Shown here piece after piece: positions 56,925 through 64,000 of a DNA stretch of 64,000 nt. The translations under genes were made by a program, and so were the position numbers. Source of the DNA: Microvirga sp. VF16 (GTDB taxonomy: Bacteria; Pseudomonadota; Alphaproteobacteria; Rhizobiales; Beijerinckiaceae); assembly GCF_016864375.1 (NCBI RefSeq), contig NZ_CP069354.1, positions 558,001 to 622,000 of the forward strand, in the 5' to 3' direction. Below the pieces are notes generated by a model. The model saw only the letters and a list, made by a program, of their open reading frames with translations. It ran no database searches and had not been told where the DNA came from. Each line of letters begins with the position of its first letter. Within the stretch, counting starts at the first letter, position 1.

Positions 56925-57923
56925 GTGAGCGGGCGGAAAGAGAAACTGACCATCAAGCAGGTGGCGGAGGCAGCGGGCGTGGCCCGCTCCAGCGTCTCTC
57001 GTGCATTCAGCCGCCCGGAGATGCTGAGCCCCGAGACGGTCAGGCGCGTCTTGGAGGCAGCCGAGAAGCTCGGCTATGTCCCGAACCAGACGGCACGCGC
57101 CCTGAGTACGGGGCGCCATGGGAATGTCGCGCTCATCGTCCCTGATATCGCCAATCCATTCTTCCCGCCCTTGATCCGGGCTGCACAGATGGAAGCCGAC
57201 CGGTCCGATTTCTGCGTGTTTCTGGGCAATTCGGATGAGGACCCAAAGCAAGAGGACAAACTCGTGGGCCGCTTCTCAGGCCAGGTCGAGGGGCTGATCC
57301 TTGCCTCGTCGCGCCTGTCGGACGAACGCATCCGAGCCCATGCCGCCCAAAGGCCCCTGGTTCTGATCAATCGCGACGTCGAGGGCATCCCCCGCGTTTT
57401 GATCGACAGCGGCTCAGGAGTGCGGGAGGCGGTCGCACATCTGGCGGGACTTGGACATCGGCACATCGTCTATGTCGCCGGACCGGCGACATCGTGGTCG
57501 AACAAGCAACGTCGCCTCGCAGTGCGTAAGGCTGCCGAGCGCTCGGGTTTGAAAGTAGACGTCGTGGCCGCCGCCGTGGCGAGCTACGATGCAGGGCGGG
57601 AGGTCGTGGCCGCGATCCTGGCGACAGGGGCCACGGCTGCGATCGCGTTCGACGATCTGATGGCGCAGGGAATTCTCGGCGGATTGTCAGATCGCAAGAT
57701 CAGGGTCCCTGACCAGTTCAGTATCGTTGGATGTGACGACGTGCTGGGCGCTGCTACATATCCGTCCCTTACCACCGTCTCGAACCGGTCCGTGGAGGCC
57801 GGCAAGGCCGCGCTGTCGCTGCTTCTCGAATTGCTGCAAAGCCAACCCGTGCGTGACATACGCTATGTGCTGGACACCCACCTGGTCGTTCGCAACACAA
57901 CCATTCTGACAGCAAGCGTGTAG
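56925..57923 (+). CDS. LacI-family transcriptional regulator of the amino-sugar operons
   Basis: A 332-residue regulator. The N-terminal LacI HTH is clear (TIKQVAEAAGVARSSVSRAF, then LSPETVRRVLEAAEKLGY with the hinge helix NQTARALSTGR). The C-terminal domain has the periplasmic-binding-protein fold (VALIVPDIANPFFPPLI, GHRHIVYVAGP). The start is GTG at 56925 with AGAGGAAC upstream. Divergent from nagB. By position and by the two matching palindromes it is the likely repressor of both the nag genes and the transporter block; inducer unknown, probably a phosphorylated amino sugar. Confidence 0.92.
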   Translation: MSGRKEKLTIKQVAEAAGVARSSVSRAFSRPEMLSPETVRRVLEAAEKLGYVPNQTARALSTGRHGNVALIVPDIANPFFPPLIRAAQMEADRSDFCVFLGNSDEDPKQEDKLVGRFSGQVEGLILASSRLSDERIRAHAAQRPLVLINRDVEGIPRVLIDSGSGVREAVAHLAGLGHRHIVYVAGPATSWSNKQRRLAVRKAAERSGLKVDVVAAAVASYDAGREVVAAILATGATAAIAFDDLMAQGILGGLSDRKIRVPDQFSIVGCDDVLGAATYPSLTTVSNRSVEAGKAALSLLLELLQSQPVRDIRYVLDTHLVVRNTTILTASV

Positions 57924-57937
57924 CCGTTGCCGTTCTG

Positions 57938-57978
57938 GCGCATCGTTGGGCGCGGCCCTGCGGGTCCGCACGATGCGC
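57938..57978. repeat. Dispersed palindromic element, single-hairpin copy
   Basis: GCGCATCGT pairs with ACGATGCGC around GGCGCGGCCCTGCGGGTCCG-like sequence. It starts 15 bases after the lacI stop codon and probably serves as its terminator. Same family as 22363, 44557 and 47452. Confidence 0.75.
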
Positions 57979-58116
57979 TAGGCATGAGGACGAAAGTAAA
58001 TGTGCGGCGTCCCTGGACACCACACATCCGGGTGCAGAACGGTCAAGCGGGATTGTATTTATACAGGCTCTGAAGACATTCTGCCTGCTCACCCCGCCCA
58101 GAGGGCCCCGGAAGGG

Positions 58117-58428
58117 TCAGGCCGAGGCCGCTCCCTGCGGAGCGAAGCTTTGTGCGGCCATCACGTCGAGAAATCTTGCCGCTGGCTTACCTTGGAGCAT
58201 GGGCGCCATCTGCTCCCAGAGAGCCCAAACTTGGGGCATGGAGTCACGCGCCGCCTGCTCATTGTCGAAGAGGGAAACAACGAAGACTTCGCCCTCCTCG
58301 TCCAAGAGCCCAAGCCACTCCCGGAGGCCGGGTTGCGCATAGATCGCGGCCTCGTTCTCCTGACGCCAGCGGAGCATGTCACCTATCTTGTCGGGCTTGA
58401 CGCGAAACGTCGTCAGTCGTGCGTACAT
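58117..58428 (-). CDS. Small antibiotic-biosynthesis-monooxygenase-like (dimeric alpha-beta barrel) protein
   Basis: A 103-residue protein starting MYARLTTFRVKPDKIGDML, the usual opening of ABM/dimeric alpha-beta barrel proteins, with a second half LLDEEGEVFVVSLFDNEQAA that completes the ferredoxin-like fold. A textbook AAGGAGG lies seven bases before the ATG at 58428, ruling out 58479. Members include heme-degrading and quinone-forming enzymes, but many are uncharacterised. Confidence 0.8.
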   Translation of the reverse strand: MYARLTTFRVKPDKIGDMLRWRQENEAAIYAQPGLREWLGLLDEEGEVFVVSLFDNEQAARDSMPQVWALWEQMAPMLQGKPAARFLDVMAAQSFAPQGAASA

Positions 58429-58699
58429 GGGGACCTCCTTAGGGAGGTTGATGTGACTGGCATCAGGCCAGCGCTGCACTGAACGCGACGCGACGAGTCT
58501 AAGCCCTTCTGGCCCGCGTGGACAATGGAAAGCGGCCCATGCCGAGCGCTGGCAATGGCCTCGCGACCATCAGCCTAGCCCCAGAGCCCAGGAGTCCGAT
58601 TTCCAGTCCGATGCGCTAACGGGCACCACAGAGTTGAGGTTCGTCCATATCGTGAAAGCTGTCCCGATGGCACATTGGCCCCGAGCTTCCCGATGCGTC

Positions 58700-59530
58700 T
58701 CAACGGGACAGTTTGGTCGTTGGAGCGGCCGGCAGGACAGATCGTGACGGTGGGCTCTCCCCGTCCAGGGCAGCAGGGCGGGCATAGGTGCCAGGCAGAA
58801 GTTTCTCGAAGCGGGAGCGGATCTTGCGGTAGCACTCGCAGGCTCCCTGCTCAAGACCGGCGCGGTCGATCACCGTGATGCCGCCGCGGTACTGCTCGAT
58901 CAGGCCCGAGGTCTGGAGGTTGCGCAGGACCGTGCTGACGGTGGAGCGCTGCACACCGAGCATTTCAGCCAGGAACTCATGGGTGAGGGGCAGAACATCC
59001 TCGTCCCGGCGGTCGTGCGTGCTCAGGATCCAGCGACAGCACCGGGCCTCGACGGAATGCACTGCATTGCACGCGACCGTGTGATACGCCTGCGCCAGAA
59101 GAGCCTCGTTGTAGGCAAGCAGCAACCGTCGAAGATTAGGGCATGTCCGGATGGCCGCGTGCATGTGGTCAAGAGGAACCCGGGAGGCGGTGCCGGGGAT
59201 CTGCACGACGTAGCGTCCGAATGCTTCCCGGCTGACAACGGCGCTCAGCAGGCCGAACAGCCCTTCACGGCCGAACATGGCCACCTCGGCCAGCCGCCCA
59301 TCTTCCATCACATCGACAAGGGAGATGATGGCATCGTGCGGGAAGTAGGTGTGGCGGATCGGATCGCCCACCTCGTACAGCACGGTGCCGCGCGGCAGGA
59401 TCATGCTCTCAAGAGATTGTTCCAGAAAGGCGAAGTCCTCGATGTCCAGCGCAGCGAGGAACCGGTTGGTCCGGCGATCTGGGAGAGATCCCGGGGCCAA
59501 AGAAGTGTTATGGTGTCCTTCTGACGGCAT
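58700..59530 (-). CDS. Crp/Fnr-family transcriptional regulator
   Basis: A cyclic-nucleotide-type regulator of about 276 residues (start 59530 preferred; 59566 possible). The cNMP-binding beta-roll runs from LPRGTVLYEVGD to REAFGRYVVQIPGTASRV, with YFPHDAIISLVDVMEDG between. The C-terminal winged HTH contains PLTHEFLAEMLGVQRSTVS. It lacks the four FNR cysteines and the strict cAMP-binding arginine is not obvious. Immediately downstream of an adenylate cyclase gene, and about half identical by eye to the regulator at 61289. Confidence 0.88.
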   Translation of the reverse strand: MPSEGHHNTSLAPGSLPDRRTNRFLAALDIEDFAFLEQSLESMILPRGTVLYEVGDPIRHTYFPHDAIISLVDVMEDGRLAEVAMFGREGLFGLLSAVVSREAFGRYVVQIPGTASRVPLDHMHAAIRTCPNLRRLLLAYNEALLAQAYHTVACNAVHSVEARCCRWILSTHDRRDEDVLPLTHEFLAEMLGVQRSTVSTVLRNLQTSGLIEQYRGGITVIDRAGLEQGACECYRKIRSRFEKLLPGTYARPAALDGESPPSRSVLPAAPTTKLSR

Positions 59531-59625
59531 GATCCGCTTACCACAGGAGCAATCCCTATCCGGCATGCATAACGCGCTGACAGCAGGATTGTTTGGACGG
59601 GCGGGGACTACTAAGGGCTAGATCG

Positions 59626-61086
59626 TCATCGGAGAGCGGAAGTGTTTCCGGCATTGACCCGAAAGACCGGCATCTGCTGATGTACTCCCTTCAGCTGGGC
59701 CAGCGTCGGCTTTGGAGCGAAGGGTGCCAGGATGTCCTGGACCCCCGGCGCAGTCAGAACCTCGTTCGTCAGACAGATTTCCCTTGCTTCCGACAGGCTC
59801 TGAACGCGGGCCGCGATGTTGACCGTTTGACCGAAATAGTCGAGGTGTTCGTTCAGCGTGACGGCGATCGCCGCCCCTCGGTGGATGCCGATCTTGAGAA
59901 TGACCTCCCGACTGGGCAGCTGGCGATTGAACGCTTCCATGTCCTGCAGCATGGCGAGGGCTGCCCGGACCGCATCCGCCGGCTCGACGAAAGCTGCCAT
60001 GACCGCGTCGCCGATGGTCTTGATGATCGCACCACCATGCCGGACCGTGACCTCCCGCAGCCGCTCGAAGTGCTGCTGGACCAGCGACAGGGCGTTGAGA
60101 TCGCCGATCCGGTCATAGAGGTCGGTCGAGCCCTTCAGGTCGGTAAAGAGCAGCGTGATGTCCCGCACGCTGATGCCTTCGACCGCCCGGATCGCTTCCG
60201 AGCGGAACAGGTCGCGGAAGGTCTGGGTCGCCAGCAGGCGGCTGCCGGACAGGTGCGGGACGAAGTCGAGCCGCGGGATCTCCAGGATGGGCAGGGCCTC
60301 GGCAGGGATGGCGGAGACACCGAGAAAACCTTGCTGGCCAGTCGCGTTCTCGATCTCGAACACAATCCGGCCTGGCGCCACCATTCCCTCGGCCGGTTCG
60401 CACCGGTTGCCCAGATAACGGATGCGGATTGTCTGGGGCGACGCACTCGGCTCACCGTCAACCCGGAAGTCGAAACCGGCATCGCTGTCAGGTGCCCAGG
60501 CATGCAGCAGCCCCTTTTGAGCGTTGACCTCGAGCCGGGTGGTGCCTGGCGGCAGATGGCTGATGGCGGCGGTCCAGGCCTTCAGCACCTGAACGAAGGG
60601 TGTCCCATCGGGCAGCAATCCCTCGTCCGTCAGCTTGTAGGCGAAGGCAAAATCCCCGGCCGCGAGATTCTCGGGCCGGTGGAATGCGATCGGCCGGATC
60701 TGCGGCGAGACCGTGAAGGTGACGGCGATGCAGTCATCGAGCGCGGCCTCCAGATCGGCCCGGCACATGGCGCAGTGGAACTGATTGCGCACGCCCTTGA
60801 GGCTGCCAAAGCTCTCGACCACGCAGGAACAGGCCGAGCAGAGCAGCAGCCAATCCATTTCGAACAAGCCCAGGAAGGCTCCGTGCAAGAACAGATCGAT
60901 GGCCTCTGCCTCGGCGATGTTCTTCTCGGCGGCGAACCGGATCGGATTGATGCGGAACAGGGCGACGTCATCGGCCGAGCGGATATGGCTCTCCAGCTTG
61001 GAGATCACGCGTGGGCTCCAGGCGCGGGCCGCTTCCAAGGCAGCGAGGCGCTCGTCCAGGATCTGTTCGTAGACCACCGCTTCCAT
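59626..61086 (-). CDS. DUF5939-type adenylate/guanylate cyclase
   Basis: A 486-residue protein. The N-terminal region resembles the DUF5939 cyclase-associated domain and contains Cys pairs (CSACSCV, CAMCRAD) that may bind zinc. The C-terminal class III cyclase domain, from about residue 310, has metal aspartates in LLFTDLKGSTDLYDRIGD and IKTIGDAVMAAF and the catalytic Asn/Arg in QTVNIAARVQ. It is predicted to make cAMP. It lies between two Crp/Fnr regulators on the same strand, suggesting a local cAMP circuit. Confidence 0.88.
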   Translation of the reverse strand: MEAVVYEQILDERLAALEAARAWSPRVISKLESHIRSADDVALFRINPIRFAAEKNIAEAEAIDLFLHGAFLGLFEMDWLLLCSACSCVVESFGSLKGVRNQFHCAMCRADLEAALDDCIAVTFTVSPQIRPIAFHRPENLAAGDFAFAYKLTDEGLLPDGTPFVQVLKAWTAAISHLPPGTTRLEVNAQKGLLHAWAPDSDAGFDFRVDGEPSASPQTIRIRYLGNRCEPAEGMVAPGRIVFEIENATGQQGFLGVSAIPAEALPILEIPRLDFVPHLSGSRLLATQTFRDLFRSEAIRAVEGISVRDITLLFTDLKGSTDLYDRIGDLNALSLVQQHFERLREVTVRHGGAIIKTIGDAVMAAFVEPADAVRAALAMLQDMEAFNRQLPSREVILKIGIHRGAAIAVTLNEHLDYFGQTVNIAARVQSLSEAREICLTNEVLTAPGVQDILAPFAPKPTLAQLKGVHQQMPVFRVNAGNTSALR

Positions 61087-61288
61087 CGGAGCCCTGACCT
61101 GGCCTGAAATGGCAGCGGCAGTCTCTGCCGCTGCGCGAGGGGCCGAGAATTCCCGTGATAATATCAGGTGGCGATGACTGAAGCGAGTGCGGGCTCAGGC
61201 TGGAGACCTTGTCCGGCGCTGATAAATACCGGCTGCGGAGGCAGGGCTCTCGCGTCGCCGGAGCGTGGAACGGCGATAGCCATCGAGA

Positions 61289-62023
61289 CTAATGCCGTGG
61301 CCCGTCGGAAGTGGGCCGCAGCAGGCGCCGGTAGAGGTCCATGACCCGGCCGTAGCACTCGCAGGCGGTTTCCTCGAGACCCTCCCAGTCCGTCACCGTG
61401 ATGCTCCCGCGGTTCTGCCGGATCAGCCCCGCTGTCTGGAGAGTTCTGATCACCACACTCACCGTCGAACGCTGAACTCCCAGCATCTCGGCCAGGAACT
61501 CGTGGGTGAGCGGCAGGGTGTCCTGCTGCAGCTGCTGACGCAACATGAGGAGCCAGCGGCAGCAGCGCGCCTCCACAGGGTGCACGGCATTGCAGGTGAG
61601 AAGTTGGAACGTGTGCGCGAGCAGGACCTCGGTATAGCCCATCATCAAACGCTGCAGCTTGGGGCGGGCGCTCCTTGCCTCGTCCAGGCGCTCGATGGAG
61701 ATCCGCGAGGCGGTCCCGGCGATCTGCACCACATAACGGCCGAAGGCTTCCCGCGTGACGATCCCGCTCAGAAGCCCCATTGCGCTCCCGCGCCCGAACA
61801 CCGCCACCTCGGCGGTGCCGCCGTCTTCCAGGATATTGACGAGTGAGATCACCGCCTCGTGAGGGAAGTAGACATCGCGAACGATCTCGCCGGCCTCGTA
61901 AAGCACCTGCTCGCGCCTGAGTTCGACGAGCTCGAGGTGAGGCTTGAGGAGCACGAAGTCCTCCGGCGCCACAGCGGCGAGAAGCTGGTTCGTGCAGTCA
62001 ACCGCTTTGCCGGCCCTCATCAT
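61289..62023 (-). CDS. Crp/Fnr-family transcriptional regulator
   Basis: A 244-residue regulator, paralogue of that at 58700. Beta-roll segments are VLYEAGEIVRDVYFPHEAVI and REAFGRYVVQIAGTASRI, and the HTH is PLTHEFLAEMLGVQRSTVS, identical to the paralogue over those 19 residues. No FNR-type cysteine cluster. It lies upstream of the cyclase gene on the same strand but 200 bases apart, so a separate promoter is likely. Confidence 0.9.
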   Translation of the reverse strand: MMRAGKAVDCTNQLLAAVAPEDFVLLKPHLELVELRREQVLYEAGEIVRDVYFPHEAVISLVNILEDGGTAEVAVFGRGSAMGLLSGIVTREAFGRYVVQIAGTASRISIERLDEARSARPKLQRLMMGYTEVLLAHTFQLLTCNAVHPVEARCCRWLLMLRQQLQQDTLPLTHEFLAEMLGVQRSTVSVVIRTLQTAGLIRQNRGSITVTDWEGLEETACECYGRVMDLYRRLLRPTSDGPRH

Positions 62024-62156
62024 CGCGACGCCGCCAGTTTACCCAGATAGTGGGGATCGGTGCCAATCGGGTAAGCGTAGCGCCTCTGAGGCCTCCGGGC
62101 AATTGAGTGGAGCATCGTTCGGAGCGGACCTCTTCGTGACTTCCCGGCCCTTGTTC

Positions 62157-62372
62157 TCACGCCTTTCCGTCGATGTGCCGCTTGGTGGCGTATGGCAACA
62201 CGAACATGTATAGGCCGGTGAACAGCAGCAGGAAGAGCGGGAGCAATGGCGAATAGACCACTAAGGCAGGAGGTTCCCCCAGCCCCATGGCGACGAAGTT
62301 GGCGATGACGGTCACTGTAAAGATGATCGACAGCCAGCGGTGACCCTGCCGAATCCATTTGTTCCAGTTCAT
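62157..62372 (-). CDS. Small two-helix membrane protein
   Basis: A 71-residue protein with two membrane helices (LSIIFTVTVIANFVAMGL and LLPLFLLLFTGLYMFVL) and a basic C-terminus. The N-terminal MNWNKWIRQGHRWLS is charged and aromatic. GAGGACATCACA supports the start. Similar small proteins are conserved hypotheticals; it follows the AHSA1 gene by 57 bases and may share its transcript. Confidence 0.7.
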   Translation of the reverse strand: MNWNKWIRQGHRWLSIIFTVTVIANFVAMGLGEPPALVVYSPLLPLFLLLFTGLYMFVLPYATKRHIDGKA

Positions 62373-62429
62373 TGTGATGTCCTCTGAAGATAAGTCGAAG
62401 CGGACCGGGTGATCCGCTCTACGGTGGCC

Positions 62430-62861
62430 TCAATCGATCCGCGCCAAAACCTGCTCCAGGTTCGCGAAGAATCCCTGCCATCCTGCCTTGGCGCCGCCGT
62501 AGGCCTGCTTCTGATCCGGCCGGAAGCCGACCTGCTCCATCCGCAGGAGGGTGCCCGTGCTTGTCGGGATAAGAGTAAAGGTCACTACACTTTTCAGATC
62601 GTAGGCCGCATCGTCGTGCGTGAAATTCCAGGTATAGGACAGCGTGTCGTTCGGCTCGATGGCGAGAACCTCGCAATCCAATACGCCGCCCCAGTCCCCG
62701 CGAAGATTGAACCGGTGGCCCACGACAGGCGCGAAGTCATTCTTCATCAGCCACTCCGCAATCAGATGTGGCTGCGTGAGCGCGCGCCAGATCTTTTCCG
62801 GTCGATGAGGGATCTCCCGTTCGACGACGACGGAGCGCGTTTCGGTCAGCATTTCGTTCAT
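62430..62861 (-). CDS. AHSA1/SRPBCC-domain protein
   Basis: A 143-residue SRPBCC-fold protein of the Aha1 C-terminal-like type. Typical segments are EREIPHRPEKIWRALTQPHL, NDFAPVVGHRFNLR and RMEQVGFRPDQ followed by GWQGFFANLEQVL. It starts at the ATGA overlap with the ArsR gene stop. ArsR-AHSA1 pairs are widespread; the SRPBCC partner probably binds a hydrophobic ligand, but the true role is unknown. Confidence 0.9.
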   Translation of the reverse strand: MNEMLTETRSVVVEREIPHRPEKIWRALTQPHLIAEWLMKNDFAPVVGHRFNLRGDWGGVLDCEVLAIEPNDTLSYTWNFTHDDAAYDLKSVVTFTLIPTSTGTLLRMEQVGFRPDQKQAYGGAKAGWQGFFANLEQVLARID

Positions 62862-63181
62862 TGGTCCATCCTTTTGAGCAAATCTTCGAGGTCATCGAAC
62901 CGGCTTTGCCAGAAGCCGGCCATTTGGCTTGTCCAGTCGATCAGCGGAGCCAAGGCTCTGGGTTGTGCGCTGTAGTGCGTCTGGCGGCCTTCGTGGCGGT
63001 CGCGTACCAGCCCGGCCTGTTTCAGGATCCCGAGATGCTTCGAGACGGCCGGCTGCGAGATCCCGGCCTGAGCGGTCAGAGCCCCGACCGTCTGCTCTCC
63101 GTTGCGGCACAGCCGTTCGAAAATGGCCCGCCGGGTCGGATCGGCGAGGGTTCTGAAAAGTGCGTCATGGGTATCCGTCAT
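62858..63181 (-). CDS. ArsR-family transcriptional regulator
   Basis: A 107-residue winged-helix regulator. LFRTLADPTRRAIFERLCRN opens the domain, and AGISQPAVSKHLGILKQAGL is the recognition helix. No metal-binding Cys motif (ELCVCDL) is present, so it belongs to the non-metal ArsR group linked to SRPBCC genes. ATG at 63181. Two tandem palindromes of the same architecture begin four bases before it, indicating autorepression of the ArsR-AHSA1 operon. Confidence 0.92.
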   Translation of the reverse strand: MTDTHDALFRTLADPTRRAIFERLCRNGEQTVGALTAQAGISQPAVSKHLGILKQAGLVRDRHEGRQTHYSAQPRALAPLIDWTSQMAGFWQSRFDDLEDLLKRMDQ

Positions 63182-63185
63182 TGAG

Positions 63186-63232
63186 ATCAATAACTCTCTG
63201 GTTATTGATTTGACCGATAACCGATGAGTTAT
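63186..63232. promoter_or_regulatory. Tandem ArsR-type operators
   Basis: Site one is a perfect 9-bp inverted repeat ATCAATAAC-N6-GTTATTGAT (63186-63209). Site two is ATAAC-N6-GTTAT (63217-63232). Both share the ATAAC-N6-GTTAT core. They directly precede arsR, overlapping its ribosome-binding region. Confidence 0.75.
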
Positions 63233-63292
63233 GAATGAGTCAATCGAGAATGGGCAGCAACATCATGATCTCGTCACAGGAAACGACTGACC

Positions 63293-63487
63293 ATGTGGGG
63301 TCCGCTGTCGCCGGCGGCCTTGTGCCGGGATCCCGATCAATTGAGGCTTAGCGCTTCTTCCAATCGACACAGCCGGGACAAGCCTGGCCATCTCGATTAC
63401 GGCATCTATGCCGAGGTGCTCGACGGCGGATCAATCGAGACCGGCGACAATCTCGATCAGGAGCAGGCGACGCTGGCGCTCGAGTGA
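63293..63487 (+). pseudogene. Possible MOSC-domain C-terminal remnant
   Basis: The second half of this 64-codon frame, DYGIYAEVLDGGSIETGDNL, resembles the end of MOSC-domain (molybdenum-cofactor sulfurase C-terminal-like) proteins, whose last beta-strands read GIYAEVLxGGxIxxGD. The preceding 30 codons look random and no catalytic Cys region is present, so it would be a truncated fragment. Assignment rests on one short stretch. Confidence 0.4.
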
Positions 63488-63545
63488 TCCAAGCCGTCGC
63501 GGCTGGGACCGTAAAGCGATCCTTTAGCATCGGAAAGTAGGGAGA

Positions 63546-64000
63546 TTAGAAGAGAAGAATATTTGCCCTCAATTGAGCTTCCGTTATGATATTGGTTGTC
63601 ATGTCGGGTACATCGATCGAGCCGGTCCATGTTTCGGTAGGAGAGTTCGCAAAAACATTGACCCGATAGTACTTGTGATTCGTGTTCTCCGGATTGGTTA
63701 TAACTTGAACCGAGTAGTTTCCAGCGCTCCCGCTGACCTTATTGAATGGTCGCAGATCGATGATGTCCCCAGCAAAGACATTGAAGCCTCTGAGCGTGTC
63801 GTGGCCGAGCTTGCCGCTGAACTCGAAAACGGTCTTGGTCCTTGCTGGTCCGGTTGAGGCGAAGAGAACGTCATTGCCCTCACCGCCGTTGAGCGTGTCG
63901 AGTCCGCCATTCCCGAAGAGCACGTTCCTCTGATTGTTGCCGAGGATATGCTGGCTTCCAGCAGTGCCGATGCCAAGGACGACATTGCCCGCCAATTCAA
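63546..64000 (-). CDS. RTX calcium-binding protein, 5' end outside window
   Basis: The C-terminal part, at least 150 residues, of a second RTX protein. The frame is open to the window edge, and the first visible in-frame start (TTG at 63995) is probably internal. Repeats of the GNxGxDxLxGGxGND type are seen (LFGNGGLDTLNGGEGNDVLF), followed by a serralysin-like segment (GHDTLRGFNVFAGDIIDL) and a beta-rich tail ending ANILLF. Type I secretion is expected. Not obviously a duplicate of the protein at 11232. Confidence 0.8.
   Translation of the reverse strand, partial: ELAGNVVLGIGTAGSQHILGNNQRNVLFGNGGLDTLNGGEGNDVLFASTGPARTKTVFEFSGKLGHDTLRGFNVFAGDIIDLRPFNKVSGSAGNYSVQVITNPENTNHKYYRVNVFANSPTETWTGSIDVPDMTTNIITEAQLRANILLF

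Noticed and set aside
59593..61107. 504-codon open frame on the plus strand
   Set aside because: Antisense to the DUF5939 cyclase, whose motifs are unmistakable; no ribosome-binding site or known domain.

Overview
The window looks like accessory DNA of a GC-rich alphaproteobacterium in the Hyphomicrobiales, probably Methylobacteriaceae (Microvirga or Methylobacterium type). That placement is inferred from protein style: RTX proteins, several adenylate cyclases with Crp-like regulators, a NanE-NanK fusion, and an HrcA/CIRCE-controlled groE locus. No rRNA, tRNA, CRISPR array, origin or intact insertion sequence was seen.

Layout. 1-2.1 kb: end of a ribose/fructose-type ABC importer (permease, binding protein, terminator). 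2.1-11.2 kb: IS6-family remnants flank an XRE/TolB/TPR regulator and a TetR-controlled RND efflux operon. 11.2-16.9 kb: gene-poor patchwork with an RTX protein, an ankyrin protein altered by a 22-bp duplication, CsbD and small hypotheticals. 16.9-22.3 kb: Bcr/CflA exporter, Tat-type aldo/keto reductase, DUF6064 membrane protein, and a secreted protein with a CxxCH motif. 22.7-29.6 kb: a tightly packed operon of cyclase-ATPase-TPR protein, YcaO, TfuA, HETGH metalloprotease and an unrecognised 180-residue protein. This is the most novel system here, a likely peptide or protein thioamidation locus with no recognisable precursor. 30-33.5 kb: dienelactone hydrolase, cupin, small secreted protein, third IS6 remnant.

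33.6-44.6 kb is a putative sialic-acid (or related amino-sugar acid) locus: NanE-NanK fusion and two Gfo/Idh/MocA dehydrogenases on the minus strand; a FadR-type GntR regulator, a complete family-5 ABC importer and a DapA/NanA-type lyase on the plus strand. 45.5-47.5 kb carries a perfect CIRCE element, a decayed groES and an intact groEL. 48.3-57.9 kb is an N-acetylglucosamine-type regulon: AGE-family epimerase, CUT1 ABC importer without its own ATPase, ceramidase-like hydrolase, NagA, SIS protein, NagB and a divergent LacI regulator. Two copies of the palindrome TGCAACCGGTTGC(A/G) mark its two promoters. 58-63.2 kb: two Crp/Fnr paralogues flank a DUF5939-type adenylate cyclase, followed by an ArsR-AHSA1 pair with tandem operators. 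The right edge holds a possible MOSC remnant and the end of a second RTX protein.

A dispersed palindromic element (GCGCATCGT...ACGATGCGC) lies downstream of several genes. Together with the IS6 scars, the groES deletion and the ankyrin frameshift it points to a region undergoing rearrangement. All family assignments rest on motif recognition by eye; no database search was run.
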